Both the position numbers and the translations under genes were made by a program. A DNA stretch of 64,000 nt from contig JAVKOQ010000128.1 of the NCBI GenBank assembly GCA_031835245.1, forward strand, positions 7,501-71,500, read 5' to 3'. The stretch is from Balamuthia mandrillaris. Lineage: Eukaryota; Discosea; Longamoebia; Balamuthiidae. Each line of letters starts with the position of its first letter. The stretch's first letter is position 1. Of this stretch, positions 1 through 10,355 are shown piece after piece. A model generated the notes under the pieces. The model saw only the letters and a program-made list of their open reading frames with translations. It had not been told where the DNA came from and made no database searches.

Positions 1-406
1 TGGTCAACGGATCACCCATTCACAAAGCATTCCTCACCCCTCGTCAAGAGCAATCATCCTCCTCCCTTGCTTCTCTCGATGATGACGATGACAAGAGTCC
101 TGACTCAAAAAAACAAACACCATGACGACAACGAGTTCGCAGAGCGCTTCAGCGACAACAATTGTTATCCAGTCGACTCAAATATCGGAAGAATGGCCAT
201 CGGCAACGGATCGCTTGGCAGGCACCAGAAATCTGTAGACTTGTCACTTGGCGCTTGCGTTATTAGAACCTGAGCATAGAACCAAGACAGGAACCAAGAG
301 AAAGACGGGAGCCAAACGTACAGTTATATCCATCTTGGATGAAGAGGAAGAGACAAAGGAGAATGATGATGATGATGATGATGATATTATGATTATATCT
401 TGTTAG
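1..406 (+). CDS. 3' end of an unidentified gene, cut by the window edge
   Basis: No family recognised. The last stretch reads open from about 239 to a TAG at 404-406 and ends in an acidic tail (Asp run near 365-385) after a basic patch, which looks like a real C-terminus. A CTGTAG acceptor just before 239 would put an intron between this exon and the upstream part. Upstream, frame 3 (positions 3-122) also reads as a plausible Ser/Asp-rich coding segment ending in TGA, so the exon structure is unresolved. Downstream sequence turns AT-rich, as expected of a 3' flank. The plus-strand direction is inferred from coding character only. Confidence 0.3.
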
Positions 407-994
407 ATTATATAGGTATTCCTATACAAAAATTGAAAAAATTGCTACTTTGACCATTTCTTTTCCTTAAAAAATAGCTCATATTCATCTTCTTCATTAA
501 ACAAAACAAAAAAAACAAGGAGTCATCATACATTGTTAATGATCTTATGTACAATGAACTACAGAATGGTTGCTTAGGCTGAAATGTTCTTTATATGCAA
601 AAAGCTTTGAAGGAAAGAAAAGCATGGTCTGATGTTCATGATCAAAGCTTCCCTGGTTAATTGAAAAGCTACAATTACCTTACACTTCACAAACCTAAGG
701 TTAGATTCTTTTAGCTGTGTTGTGTTCTTTTTTTTTTTCCTTGGTTAACTTCTTTTCTGGCTACTTGCGTCATTTACAGGTAAGTATATGTTTCCTTCAA
801 AAGCGTCACATAAATTTAGCACAATAGTAACATTGATATTAGCATTGCCCTCTCTTCAAGAGATTATTCCTTGTGCCTGTGGCCTTACAATCAACTCCTT
901 CTTATTAGTCACTGCTTTCCACTAACCAACTAACGGCCATACATCTTTAGATCACTATATTTGCTGCAAGTCATACCTTTTACTGGCTTCCCAA
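407..994. other. AT-rich non-coding stretch
   Basis: No convincing reading frame on either strand. The sequence is AT-rich with a T9 run near 728-738. It lies between the 3' end of the first gene and the transposon-derived segment at 995, so it may include further eroded transposon sequence, but nothing can be named. Confidence 0.5.
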
Positions 995-1608
995 TTGTTT
1001 TGTCGTGCACCACCTGATCAACTTGATTACTGCAAAGCTCGTCTTCAGTATCAATGCCAACTGTTTGAGCATTTGTACAGTAGTGCCAGCATTGTACCAA
1101 AGATGCATTTTGCAGAAGACCTCAAGTTGTGGGACTCGTTAAGACACGTTTGGTGCTTTGCTGGTGAAAGACTGAATGGGCTAGAAGGAAAGGAACAAAC
1201 CAATTGGCACCAAGACGCTGCAACCAGACTTAACCAACAACAACGAACCTGCCACCATCTCCATTTAACTCCATCTTATTCCAACAAAACTGGTACCGTG
1301 ATTCCAACTGCAAGTGCAGAAATGACTACTGAAGAACTAAACCTTGTTACAGCTTGGGTTTGTAGGCATCTTTTGCATCACTTCTTTCTTTCATTTGGTT
1401 GTGGTTTTTTTTGTTGTGTTTTTTTTTTTTTTGGTTGTTTTAATTATCCTCTTAGGATGGCCTAAGAAGTGTGAGAAATGCCCCCTATAACAGCAGTAGG
1501 GTAGAGAACAGAGCCAGCAAATTCTATCTCCAGGAAAGACCAGTCATTTACTTTGGAAGACTCTTACTACCTAGAGGTCTTTGGACTCTACCAACAGACA
1601 AATCATAG
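995..1608 (+). mobile_element. Fragment of a DNA-transposon gene with a DUF4218-like segment
   Basis: The first exon (995-1357) carries a run close to the conserved motif of DUF4218 tails found beside Tnp2-type transposases: a P-x-M-H-x-A-E start, then a Trp-Cys-Phe-Ala-Gly-Glu-Arg-Leu-Asn-Gly block near residues 45-65. A GT-AG intron (1358-1455, with a poly-T tract) joins it in phase 0 to a second exon (1456-1608). That exon has the Ser-Ser-Arg-...-Ser-Lys-Phe-Tyr spacing that follows in such proteins. No terminal inverted repeats or catalytic transposase domain were seen, so this is a remnant or a domesticated piece. The start codon is uncertain because the upstream part of the family protein is missing. 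Confidence 0.45.
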
Positions 1609-1925
1609 CATTGTCCTCCAAGACCCTACCCTTCACATTAGCTCGATGGATGATGTCTGCAGACGGTTCATGAAGAGAAATGTCATGGCAAGCTAGAACC
1701 ACTTTGTAAGCTTTGGCACCAGCCTCTGCGTGGATCAAGCATTGAGCTTGTAGCATTCTAAGCCCGCTTATTGTCTGGGAAGGCCTTGCAGTTGGCTTGT
1801 TTTGTATCCATTGTTGACGAGCTTTATATAATTCTACCACAGTTGTGTTCTCCGTTCTCTCTCTCACTGTCTCTCTCTCACGGTCCTCTAAAGCAGAGAT
1901 TCAAAAAATGAGAGCTTTTACTATT

Positions 1926-3744
1926 TCAATGTTGCCGTTCTTTCCTGCTCTTGCCTTCCTCGCCGTCTGGAAAATAGTACTCTTCCAGACGGTGGAAGGA
2001 TTCCTCCATGGTGTAAACAGGATGGTAGCCCAACTCCTTCCTGGCCTTGGAGTCATTGAAGTAAATCTCCGCTCGCGCATAACGCAGCACTGGAAGTGTT
2101 AGTTTGAGAGCTTCTGCCTTTAGCTTGCCTCTCCTTTCGTTTGTGTTAGCAAACTTTTTTCTGTGTTAAACAACTCACTAAAGAAAGGAGCACATACGTA
2201 AGCCAAGAGACAAACTCAAAGATGGTGGCCAACGGATAGCTAACAGCAGGTTTAAGGTAGACGAGCTCAGAGCCATCTGCTGTCTTGGCTGCATGCATAT
2301 ATTTTACCTGTTGTTCCAAAAACAACAAGTGAGATGTAAGAAAGCAACTGTAGAAGCGAAACGAGAAGAAGGACAAACCACATCCTTCCAAAACTCAAAG
2401 TAACTCATCGGCCTATCTGGAGAAATACAGTATGCCTATTTTTAAAAAAAAAAAGTTTTAGAAGGCAACGAAGAGAGGAAGAGTGAATGTTTCTGGGTTC
2501 GTTACCTTGCCAGCAACCGGCGAACCGGGAGCAAGTTTCTCCTCTGCACACAAATGACCATGCACCACGTTTTCAATGTAAATCCAGTCCTTTCATGGAA
2601 GATTAAGCCATTTTAAAAACGAAAAAGAAGCAAGGAAGAGCCAGAGCAAGAGCAAGAGCAAGAGCAAGAGCAAGAGCAAGAGCAAGAGCAAGAGCAAGAG
2701 CAAGAGCAAGAGCAAGGATAAGAATGAATGAGTACCTGCTTGTTGGTATAGCCAAGCAATGGACCGAGTTCACCATTGATATATACAAGCTCTGTCATTA
2801 TCTTCATAGTAGAGCAAAACGAAATATCAGAAATAAGGTGATGAATGAGAACGAGAACAATAAAAAGTTGACGATGAAGACAACAAGAACCAGAATACGA
2901 AGAAACAGAACAAGGCGAAGAAGAACAAATAAAGAAACAAACCCCGTCACGAGGTCCAAAGAGAGCATTAGGCCTAATGGCAATGGTAGAGAGTCCGCGT
3001 TTGCCATTGGCAGCCAACACTGCCTTCTCCGCCAACACTTTTGTCCTCGAATAGTGACCTGGAGGGTTCTTGGTGTAAGGTGTGGTCTCATCCACTCCAC
3101 CATGCTGCAAGCTCTTGGCATCCAGCAGCACCGCTGAGGAACTGGTCTGAATCAGCTTCTCCACTCCATTTTCCTGACATGCTGCGATGACGTTCTCCAT
3201 TCCAACCACGTTCACGGCGTGCATTCTCTCGTACTGGAAGGAGAGGCGACTCCAGTAGTCCACCAAAGCGGCAGGCATGAACACGACATGCACTCCCTGG
3301 CAGGCCTTGCTGAGCTGTTGAGAGTTGAGGATGTTGCCTTTAATGAACTCCACGGAGGGGTCGTGGTCGAAGAGGGGGTTGTTTTGGAGGTCAAAGATAC
3401 GGATGCGAGTCTCTCCGCGAGCCAGCAAAGCTTCCACCAGGTGAGAGCCCAAGAAACCGCTTCCACCGATGACCAGGTACTGCTTGCCTGTTTTCTTGGT
3501 CTTTTGTGTATTGTGTGAAGTACTGAGTGAGAGGAAGAGGGCATAGAGAAGAAGAAAAGGAAAAGCAGTGTACCAGAACTTTGAGGTTGGGCGTTCGTTT
3601 GAATAGACGGGGGCGAGGAAAGCCTGTTGGTTTTGCCGGTTGCTTTTTCTTGGTAGCGCGGAGAAGGAGCAACACGACGACAGCGATGGCGATCGCAAGC
3701 AAGGAGGTGCCGCTTCCCAACCACTCCACCAGCTGCAGCACCAT
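1926..3744 (-). CDS. Sterol-4-alpha-carboxylate 3-dehydrogenase, decarboxylating (NSDHL/ERG26-like)
   Basis: Oxidises and decarboxylates C-4 carboxysterols in the ER during sterol synthesis, using NAD(P). Seven exons join in phase 0: 3744-3574, 3482-2943, 2801-2736, 2589-2506, 2435-2379, 2307-2194, 2117-1926, giving about 407 aa (family about 360-370). An N-terminal membrane anchor (about residues 12-28) precedes a Rossmann GGSGFLGSHLV nucleotide-binding motif, and the catalytic YSRTK (YxxxK) sits mid-protein. The conserved ENVVHGH segment lies in exon 4 and the C-terminal YFNDSKARKELGY block in exon 7. Exon 2 could start at 3479 instead of 3482. Intron 3 contains a hexanucleotide repeat. The closest alternative is another 3-beta-HSD-family enzyme, but the ENVVHGH and C-terminal blocks favour NSDHL. 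Confidence 0.88.
2643..2716 (+). repeat. (GAGCAA)n hexanucleotide repeat in intron 3 of the NSDHL-like gene
   Basis: About 12 uninterrupted copies of GAGCAA/AGAGCA lie between exons 3 and 4 of the minus-strand gene. On the sense strand the unit is TTGCTC, so it is pyrimidine-rich. The same unit recurs, in coding sequence, in the PH-RUN gene at 11.9-12.2 kb. Confidence 0.9.
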
Positions 3745-3957
3745 TTTTCTGCGGTTTTTAACGAACAGTGTTCCTGATATTTAAAAAAAACCCAAAAAAA
3801 AAAAAGAGTAATTACAGAGCGAAAGGAGGAGGGAGCTTTACCGGTCGGTCATGCTGTTTTTCTTGCTTTCTTCCTTTTCATTTCGCCGTGCGGGGTAATT
3901 TCTCATCTATTTTAGGAAAGTATTATGTAATTTAACGAAAGGTCCGACGATCCTTTT

Positions 3958-4291
3958 ATGGTCCGGGTTGTCCTTCCCCTACTACTCTACGAGTCAGGCA
4001 CTACAAAGTGGATCCTTCTCGTCCTTTGCCTTCACACCTTCAACAACGAGAAAATGAACAGGACGCTGGTTATGCTTCCCCTTCTTCCTCTTCTTCTTCA
4101 TGGCATAAAAGAGGTGGCGTCGGGCTTCCCTCCGTTTCTGCGTTCACGAGAATGGGATCCGCACATACCAATAACATTATAAGGTTTGTTGCTCTGTTTT
4201 CTTTCTTTGTCGCTCTTTCTTGTCGTTTCTTTCTTTCTTTCTTGTCGTTTCTTGTCGTTTCTTTCTTTCCTTCTTTCTTTTTTTCTTTTTT

Positions 4292-4343
<52 letters not shown>

Positions 4344-4892
4344 GTCGTTTCTTTCTTGTCGTTTCTTTCTTTATGTGGAACTCATAGCAATGTGTTGATG
4401 CCCCTGTTACTAGCATAATAAGCTCGGTTTGCAGGCCAGAGGGGATCCAGCTCCTTTAATGTACACAATGGCTCCTTATTACAAACGGTCAAAGTCGTTG
4501 CAGATGCTCCTCTTCCTGTTGTCTATAGTATATATCATCTTCTCTCTTCTTTCTTTTTTCTTCTCTCTCTTCTTTCTTCTTTCTTCTCTCTTCTCTCTTC
4601 CCTCTTCTTTCTTTCCTCTTCCCTCTTCCTTCTTCCCTCTTCCCTCTTCTTTCTTCCCTTTTCCCTTTTCCTTCTTCTCTCTTCTCTGTTCTCCTTCTCT
4701 CTTCTCTCTCTCTCTTTATCTCATGGAGTTTACATGAACAAATTATTACAGTAGAAACTTGGAAAAAGCATACCAGTTATTCCTCTAAAACCCACAAAAA
4801 CTCATTTGAGGGGACGTCTTGTGAACAGCAGCTTTCAATGCATTCTAGAGGTGCTGGCTTTTTCAGCTTCTTTATCATCCTCATTTACTTAA
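3958..4892 (+). CDS. Unidentified spliced gene with unresolved 5' part
   Basis: Two 3' exons are well supported by phase. One starts after a TTTGCAG acceptor near 4433 and ends at a GTATAT donor near 4531. The other (4753-4892) follows an ATTACAG acceptor and ends at TAA 4890-4892. Joined in phase 1 they read through a V-V-Y-I-E-T-W junction. The upstream exon is unclear: an open frame ending at a GTTTGT donor (4184) codes a Ser-rich, His/Arg-containing stretch, but its phase does not fit the next exon, and an alternative frame starts with ATG at 3958. A (TTTC)n tract fills the intron between them. No family was recognised. Start and exon 1 are guesses; the last two exons are the firm part. 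Confidence 0.33.
4240..4352 (+). repeat. (TTTC)n microsatellite
   Basis: A long run of TTTC units, broken by a few TTGTCG interruptions at both ends, lies in the presumed first intron of the 3.96-4.89 kb gene. It is pyrimidine-rich on that gene's sense strand. Confidence 0.9.
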
Positions 4893-4965
4893 GGAGTAGA
4901 GAATATAAGAAAGGAGAGAATAACAGAATTAAAGAGAGAAACTAGAAATATAAAACAATGTTTTT

Positions 4966-5766
4966 TTAATAGGAACTACCAAATTCATTATCTGTTTCAA
5001 TATCACTTTCAAAAGATTCTGTACTTGTGTCACTTGTTTCTAAATCTTCATAGTGATTAGTTTGTTCTCTTTGTTCCAAAGTTACACTTTCTAAAACTTC
5101 TGAAAAAAGTTGTTTAGCTTCTTCTGTTGGTGTTAATGTTGTTGTTCTTATTGGCTTACTTTTGGTTGATTTAACTGAAAACGGTTCTCTGCCAAGTAGT
5201 TGGCAAAGTCGTTGTTCTAGGTTTTGTTGTGTTATATCTTCTGGTTTGTTTTTCAATGCATTTAGTCTTTGCATCAAACTCTGATCTGTATTATTATTTA
5301 TGATAGTAGGTTGTTCATCTTTTGCATTTGTGCTTTCTGTTTTGGGGTTTGAAGATGGAACTACTTTTGTTGGTAAGCAAAAAGTATCAATGATATAACA
5401 AACAACATACCAGATGGGATATTTTGAAACAGTAATTCATAGATCCTTGCCTTGTATTCTTCACATTTCTTTGCAAAAGTTTCACGTTGCACAGAAGAAA
5501 AGGTCGCTTCTGGGCTCACCACAATGGAGGTTAGATAGGAAAAGGATAGGAAAAACTAACATACCATGCTGTAACATCATAGACAAGTAGTGTACAGCTG
5601 CTTGATAGAATGGAAGTGCAAGACCAAATTCTTGTTGACTATCAAGTGCTGTAGCATTATTGGCAGCATTTAAAGCTCTTTGTAGCATTTCTTTCGGTGT
5701 GGTCGGATGGGAAGGAGTAGCAAAGGGCGCACCGTCTGTTGACGTGAACGTGGTGCCCGTGTGCAT
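4966..5766 (-). CDS. MIT-domain protein, probably ESCRT/VPS4-associated
   Basis: Three exons (5766-5565, 5509-5411, 5363-4966) join in matching phase 1 to give 232 aa. Residues about 25-95 form an MIT-like three-helix hairpin: an LQRALNAANNA helix, a GLALPFYQAAVHYLSMML helix, then a C-E-E-Y-K-A-R-I-Y-E helix. MIT domains bind short motifs on ESCRT-III subunits in membrane remodelling. The second half has a predicted helix beginning LMQRLNALKN and an acidic Ser/Thr-rich tail. No AAA, protease or kinase domain follows, so this is not VPS4 itself; it resembles small MIT adaptors. The start is the first in-frame ATG before the MIT helix. It is transcribed away from the CBS gene at 5943, with under 180 bp between. 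Confidence 0.7.
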
Positions 5767-5942
5767 GTTCCTTCGTTCCGCTATAGAATGAAATTTCGTT
5801 GCGCCAGAAATTAAAGAGGAAAGAAAGAGAGAAAAAGGAGAAGACTAGAAGAAAGTGCCTTCATCCCCTTTTTTTTTCCACTGCTCATGGCGGTGGCTGG
5901 TGTTCTTTGTGTTCGTTGTCTTTCATCAGAAGACAGCAAAAG

Positions 5943-7408
5943 ATGAGCGACGTGAAGGGTAAATCCAAAGTGCCGCCCAAGTCTGGTGGTAGCTCGGCTG
6001 GGGAAGCGCAGTTCACTTCTCCCTTGCTGCAGTTCTTGGAAAGCTTTGTCGTGGAGGAGTTGTTACCAAAAAACTTCCAGTTGGTCAAAGTTGGAGCAGA
6101 TGAACCCGTTCTACAAGCTCTTTGGGTATCTCTTCAATTTTCTTCCCTTCCATCATTGTTATTCCTCTTCGTCAGTGTGCTCTTTCTCTCCTCTCTTCTT
6201 CTTTCCTCTCCTCTTTTTTTGTTCTGCTTTATTTTGGCCCTCCTAATGCTGCTTAAGACACTTTGCGAGAAGGGCTTTCACTCAGTCCCAGTGTGGGACC
6301 CAAAGGAGCAGGAGTGGTTAGGCCTTGTGGACTTTATGGATCTGACCAAACAGGTGGTGGAAGAATTTTCTGAAGAGAGACTCCAAGGGCTAGGCACAAC
6401 CTGGAGAGAGGAGCTTAAAGAAATGAGTCACAGCTTCGCCACCAAGAAAGTGGGGGATATTGTTGGTGCGACGTTTGCCTTTCTTGTAACCTCTCTTTGC
6501 TCTATTAGATGTTGCTGAACGATAAGACAACAGACAAGTCGGGTCTGAACCCTTGGTGCCCCGTGCTGCTGGATACTTCTTTGTTGTCCGTACTTCAACT
6601 CTTTAGCAAGCGTTTGGACGTTCATCGAGTTCCTGTGGTGGATTCCGAAGGAGATGTGGTAGGGATGGTCACCCAATCCTCTGTACTTGCTCTCGTTGCG
6701 GAGAATATAGACAAGCTCGGCTCCATCGCTGATGCTAAGGTCAACGATTGGGCTCCTCCGCTACAATTTCGAAAGCATCACAATGGCCACGTGGTGACCT
6801 GCCATAACGCGGAACGGGTCCTTGATGCTTTCACCCGCATGCAACGCGAGGTTCTTTTGATTTTACCTCTCCCCTTCTTTCTGCTGTTATTTATGGTATT
6901 ACTTATGGTATTCCTTCAATTGAATCTCACAACAGGAAGTGAGCGGCCTGGCTATCGTGGACAAGAACACCGGTAAGTTGGTCGGCAATCTTAGCGCTAG
7001 TGATGTGAAGGGAATACATCCAGCTACCCTGTTTCAGGACTTATTTCTTCCCATTGCGACGTATTTAACAAATCTGAACAGGGACTTTGTTCGGGTTTGG
7101 CTTCCTTTTCTCCTTCCTTCTGTTCTCTCATCGTGTTTTGCTTCATCGTCTCTTCTCTTCGTAGTCATCCTCTTCGCTGTTCTCTTCATCGTTCTCTTCT
7201 CTCCTTGAGCTCATTCATTTCTGGGATGCAGAGCGATGTGGCGGAGCATTGCAATCCTAATTCGACTTTGGAAGAGGTGATAGGTCGGATGTACGCTAAA
7301 CATATCAGCCGATTGTACATTGTAAACGATGACGATAAACCTATAGGCGCGCTCAGCTTATGCGACTTGATAAGCCTTCTTATGCCCCATGACGAACCCC
7401 TTCTTTAA
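5943..7408 (+). CDS. Four-CBS-domain protein, SNF4/AMPK-gamma or SDS23-like
   Basis: Five exons (5943-6125, 6258-6461, 6509-6850, 6936-7094, 7232-7408) give 354 aa. Four CBS repeats can be seen. Repeat 1 spans FHSVPVWDPKEQEWLGLVDF. Repeat 2 spans VHRVPVVDSEGDVVGMVTQS. Repeat 3 spans VSGLAIVDKNTGKLVGNLSA. Repeat 4 spans ISRLYIVNDDDKPIGALSL. Paired CBS domains form Bateman modules that bind AMP, ADP or ATP, so the likely job is energy sensing or regulation of a kinase or phosphatase. There is no fused kinase or transporter domain. The donor of exon 2 is ambiguous by a few bases. The ATG at 5943 is preferred over an upstream frame-open extension, which is Lys/Arg-rich and leader-like. Confidence 0.82.
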
Positions 7409-7513
7409 TTACAAAGATAAATAAGAGCAGGGCCTCTGTTCTTTCTTTGCTAGTCCCTTTCTTCTCTCGCTTATTCTAAAACTTTTTTAGTTAAAATGCA
7501 AACCAAATAGGTG

Positions 7514-7747
7514 TTAAAACAAGAAGCTTTGCAAAGAAGAAGCGGCATCATCATTGCCCAGAGGTTCTGCTGAATCAAAGCTCTCAACTTGCAAGTACCA
7601 TTCGTTCAAGAACCACTCTGCAATTTCTTCAGCACTTTCACTGTCGTCGGAGCCATCAGGGTTAAACAAGGCGTCAAGAAGCTCAACGGCCTCGTTACCT
7701 AAAAAGCAACTGTCAGCAACTGCAGTTGACCCTGAAGAGAGGGAGAG

Positions 7748-7778
<31 letters not shown>

Positions 7779-8687
7779 GAGGGAGGGCCGACCCTTATCA
7801 CCACCGTCACTGTCAAAAACAAAGATATCAAAGCGGATTTTTCCATCCAACTGAAGGTGTCCGGCCATGAAGACGTTACCTGCAAAATTTCCTTCATTTT
7901 GCACGTTCTTCAAGTAATCAATGACTGCACCCTTGAGGTCATCAGTCAGTCCTTTGATGTATTCAGCCTTGGTTCCGGGGCCCGCATAGGTATCCACAAT
8001 GTAGAACATGGCTCTCCTTCGCTCACGGATCAGCCGGATCAACTGCTTCTCCATCATCCCGCTAAGGGTCTTGGTGAGACTGTTCTGAACGTTTTCCTCC
8101 GAGTAGACCTCTTCCAGCTTGTCGTGAATGAAGGAGGTCATGTCGTCCAGTAGTTCTCCAAGGGAATCAGCACCGTCCACCTCGATACTTTTGACGTCAA
8201 GAGTGGCCTCTTCGATGGTGAAACTCAATTCCTCCTCCTCTGCGTCCCATTCGGGAATCAGCACAAATGAAAAGTCGGCGGTGATGATCACGTCCGCCTC
8301 GCCGTCCTTCTCGTAGTTGGCAGGGCCTTCCACGGTGTACTCGATGGTGAAAGTGAAGTTAGTGAGGGCAATTTGTCCTTCGAACTTGCCGTCATCTGTC
8401 AAGTCGGCGTTGTCCACTCCGAGCTCCTCCTTCTCAGTCCCCTCGATATCCATGCTCAAATAAAATTGGTCATCCGGGTCGTCGAGGCAATCAGCGAAAC
8501 AGCTCTTTACCACACTGATCTCATCCAACCACCTTTCCAAATCCTTCCGCACCTGGGTCTTTCCCTTGATGGCGTCGAGTATCGAGTCCTTCCAGTCATC
8601 CCAAAAGCCGGCGTCGGCCTGCTGACCCGCGAGGAGCAAGCAGAAAGCCAGGAATACAAGCGTCTTCCTCTGAAACCCAAAAGTCAT
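7514..8687 (-). CDS. Secreted acidic protein of unknown function
   Basis: Two exons (8687-7793 and 7698-7514, phase 1) encode about 359 aa. Residues 1-25 form a clear signal peptide (a short basic start, a Leu/Phe/Ala core, then an Ala-Gln-Asp-Ala cleavage region). The mature protein is acidic, with a K-S-C-F-A-D-C-L-D-D pair of cysteines near residue 65. Alternating hydrophobic strands follow, then an amphipathic stretch around residues 175-215 (LGELLDDMTSF...). No known domain was recognised; a beta-rich lipid-binding fold is possible but unproved. The single intron contains a CT repeat on the sense strand. An ATG 27 bp upstream (8714) is in frame but would spoil the signal peptide. Confidence 0.7.
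7746..7774 (+). repeat. (GA)n in the intron of the secreted-protein gene
   Basis: A dinucleotide repeat lies just inside the 94-bp intron of the minus-strand gene. It reads CT on the sense strand. Confidence 0.9.
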
Positions 8688-8982
8688 CTCTGAGATAAAA
8701 CGGAGTTGTAGCACACGGAGAACCTTGGCGTATAGGTCAAAACAACGTACTCTCTTGCTTAAAAAAATTTAGAGAAGAGAGCAGGTTAAAAAAAAATGTA
8801 AAGGGGCGAAAAGGCGAGCGAGAAACTTTAGGTAACCTCCAAGGAAGGAAAAAGTTGCCTTTTTTTGGTGAACTTTTTGGGTGCCTTCCTTAAAACTACC
8901 TTTATTATTTCAACCAATGCCGTTCGACTGAAATTACCCTATCATCCCGCCAAAATGCCCGTATCCTCTGGAGCTTTGCTGC

Positions 8983-9623
8983 TCACTTTCTTCTCGAGCC
9001 GGAAGCCTGACCGGCTTGCGTGGTCGTGCTGCTCTTGCTTGACCCAGCGGCGGCGGCGGTGGTGGAGACGGCAGCTGCCGCACGCCACTGCACCGGATTC
9101 TTTTTGTACATTCCCCAATCAGGCACGCATACCTTTTGGATCGCACATACACGCAACAACAACACGGCGCAGGGTGAGACATTTACCAAACAGCAACAGC
9201 AATGAAGGAATACAAAGGAGCACGGAGAACAAGAGCAGCACAAAATGGAGTGGAGGAAGAACAAGAACAGCCACGAGAAAGGGGGTGAACAGAGAAAGGG
9301 AGAGCAAGGAGGGAGAGGGGGTTACCGCGCAGGCGACAAGCACTCCAACGCAGAATATGTAGAAGGTAATCTTGAAACTTTGAACGCTGTATCCAACCAC
9401 AAAGGATAGAAGCTGCAAGAAGAGTCTTTAGTGGCGTGCACTTTCGGGAAAGAAGAGGCCTTACGTACAGAAAACACCAACAAAATGTATTGGTAGTATC
9501 GCTCAGCTAGTGCTTGCCCTTTGAAATCCTACCAAGGGTGAGAACCGGAAAAGAGGTTGGTTATGACATAAACCAACTCAAAAGAATTCCGCAGTGCTAG
9601 CAGCAGGAGGAGTAACATACCAT
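8983..9623 (-). CDS. Signal peptidase complex subunit 1 (SPC12/SPCS1)
   Basis: Four exons (9623-9621, 9528-9469, 9412-9326, 9132-8983) give 99 aa, the usual size for this subunit. The N-terminal DFKGQALAERYYQ matches the family's D-Y/F-K-G-Q-x-L-A-E signature. Two membrane segments follow, with a short loop (YSVQSFKITFYI) between them. After them come PDWGMYKKNPVQW, equivalent to the family's PPWPIYRRxPLxW, and a Ser/Thr/Ala-rich tail. SPC12 is a non-catalytic ER membrane subunit that helps define substrates of signal peptidase. The first coding exon contains only the ATG, immediately followed by a GTATGT donor, and an in-frame TGA lies upstream of that ATG. Confidence 0.87.
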
Positions 9624-9755
9624 CTTCCCAACACTTCAATCCGTTTCTTCTTCTTCTTTTTTTTTTTCTTTTCGAAGTTTTTTTGGTTTAAAAATACAGC
9701 ACAAATCCTTCAATTTCTGATCAGCATTTGTGCAGAGCTGAAAAATAAACACACC

Positions 9756-9759
<4 letters not shown>

Positions 9760-9797
<38 letters not shown>
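9760..9797 (+). repeat. (GA)n microsatellite between two minus-strand genes
   Basis: This dinucleotide run sits between the stop of the PH-RUN gene (9850) and the start of the SPC12 gene (9623), followed by G-rich purine sequence. It is non-coding. Confidence 0.9.
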
Positions 9798-9801
<4 letters not shown>

Positions 9802-9849
9802 AGAGAGGCAGGGAGAGGAAGGGAGGGGGGGAAGGGGAGGGGTCGAGTT

Positions 9850-10310
9850 TTAGGGATCCTCCACGGTCACGTCCAACAATTTCAAGCCCCCAACGTTAAG
9901 GACGGGCCTCGTCTTGCTTTGTTCTGTTGGCCAAGATTGGGCGAGTTGTTTATCTGGTTGCGTCCACCGCTGCTCTTGTCGTTGCTGTTGTGTTTGTTTA
10001 GGAGTGGGAGTTCGTTTTTGAAATATGTAGCTCGTAGAAGAAAAGGAGACTTTGGAATGCTGCTGCTGTTTGGATTTGTTTTCGTAGTCCAGCGAGAGGG
10101 TAAAGGGCAGGCAACCCAAGCGGCCAATAGTGGCCGTGAATGTAACCAATGAGTTCTCGTCCTGCAGAATGGAAGTGTCTTCATTGTACCAACGAGCGAT
10201 AGTAACTTCATGGTTGATTAGGTTTTCCACCCATTCGGTGAGCATCCCATTGCTGCATCGAACAACTCGTTAGTTTCATTATTTTTATTTTTCTCTTAAC
10301 TTCTGTTCTC

Positions 10311-10355
<45 letters not shown>

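Noticed and set aside
1571-1867. Minus-strand open frame of 98 codons downstream of the NSDHL-like gene
   Set aside because: It overlaps the plus-strand transposon exon, has no family resemblance, and no splice link to the NSDHL gene, whose own stop lies at 1926-1928.
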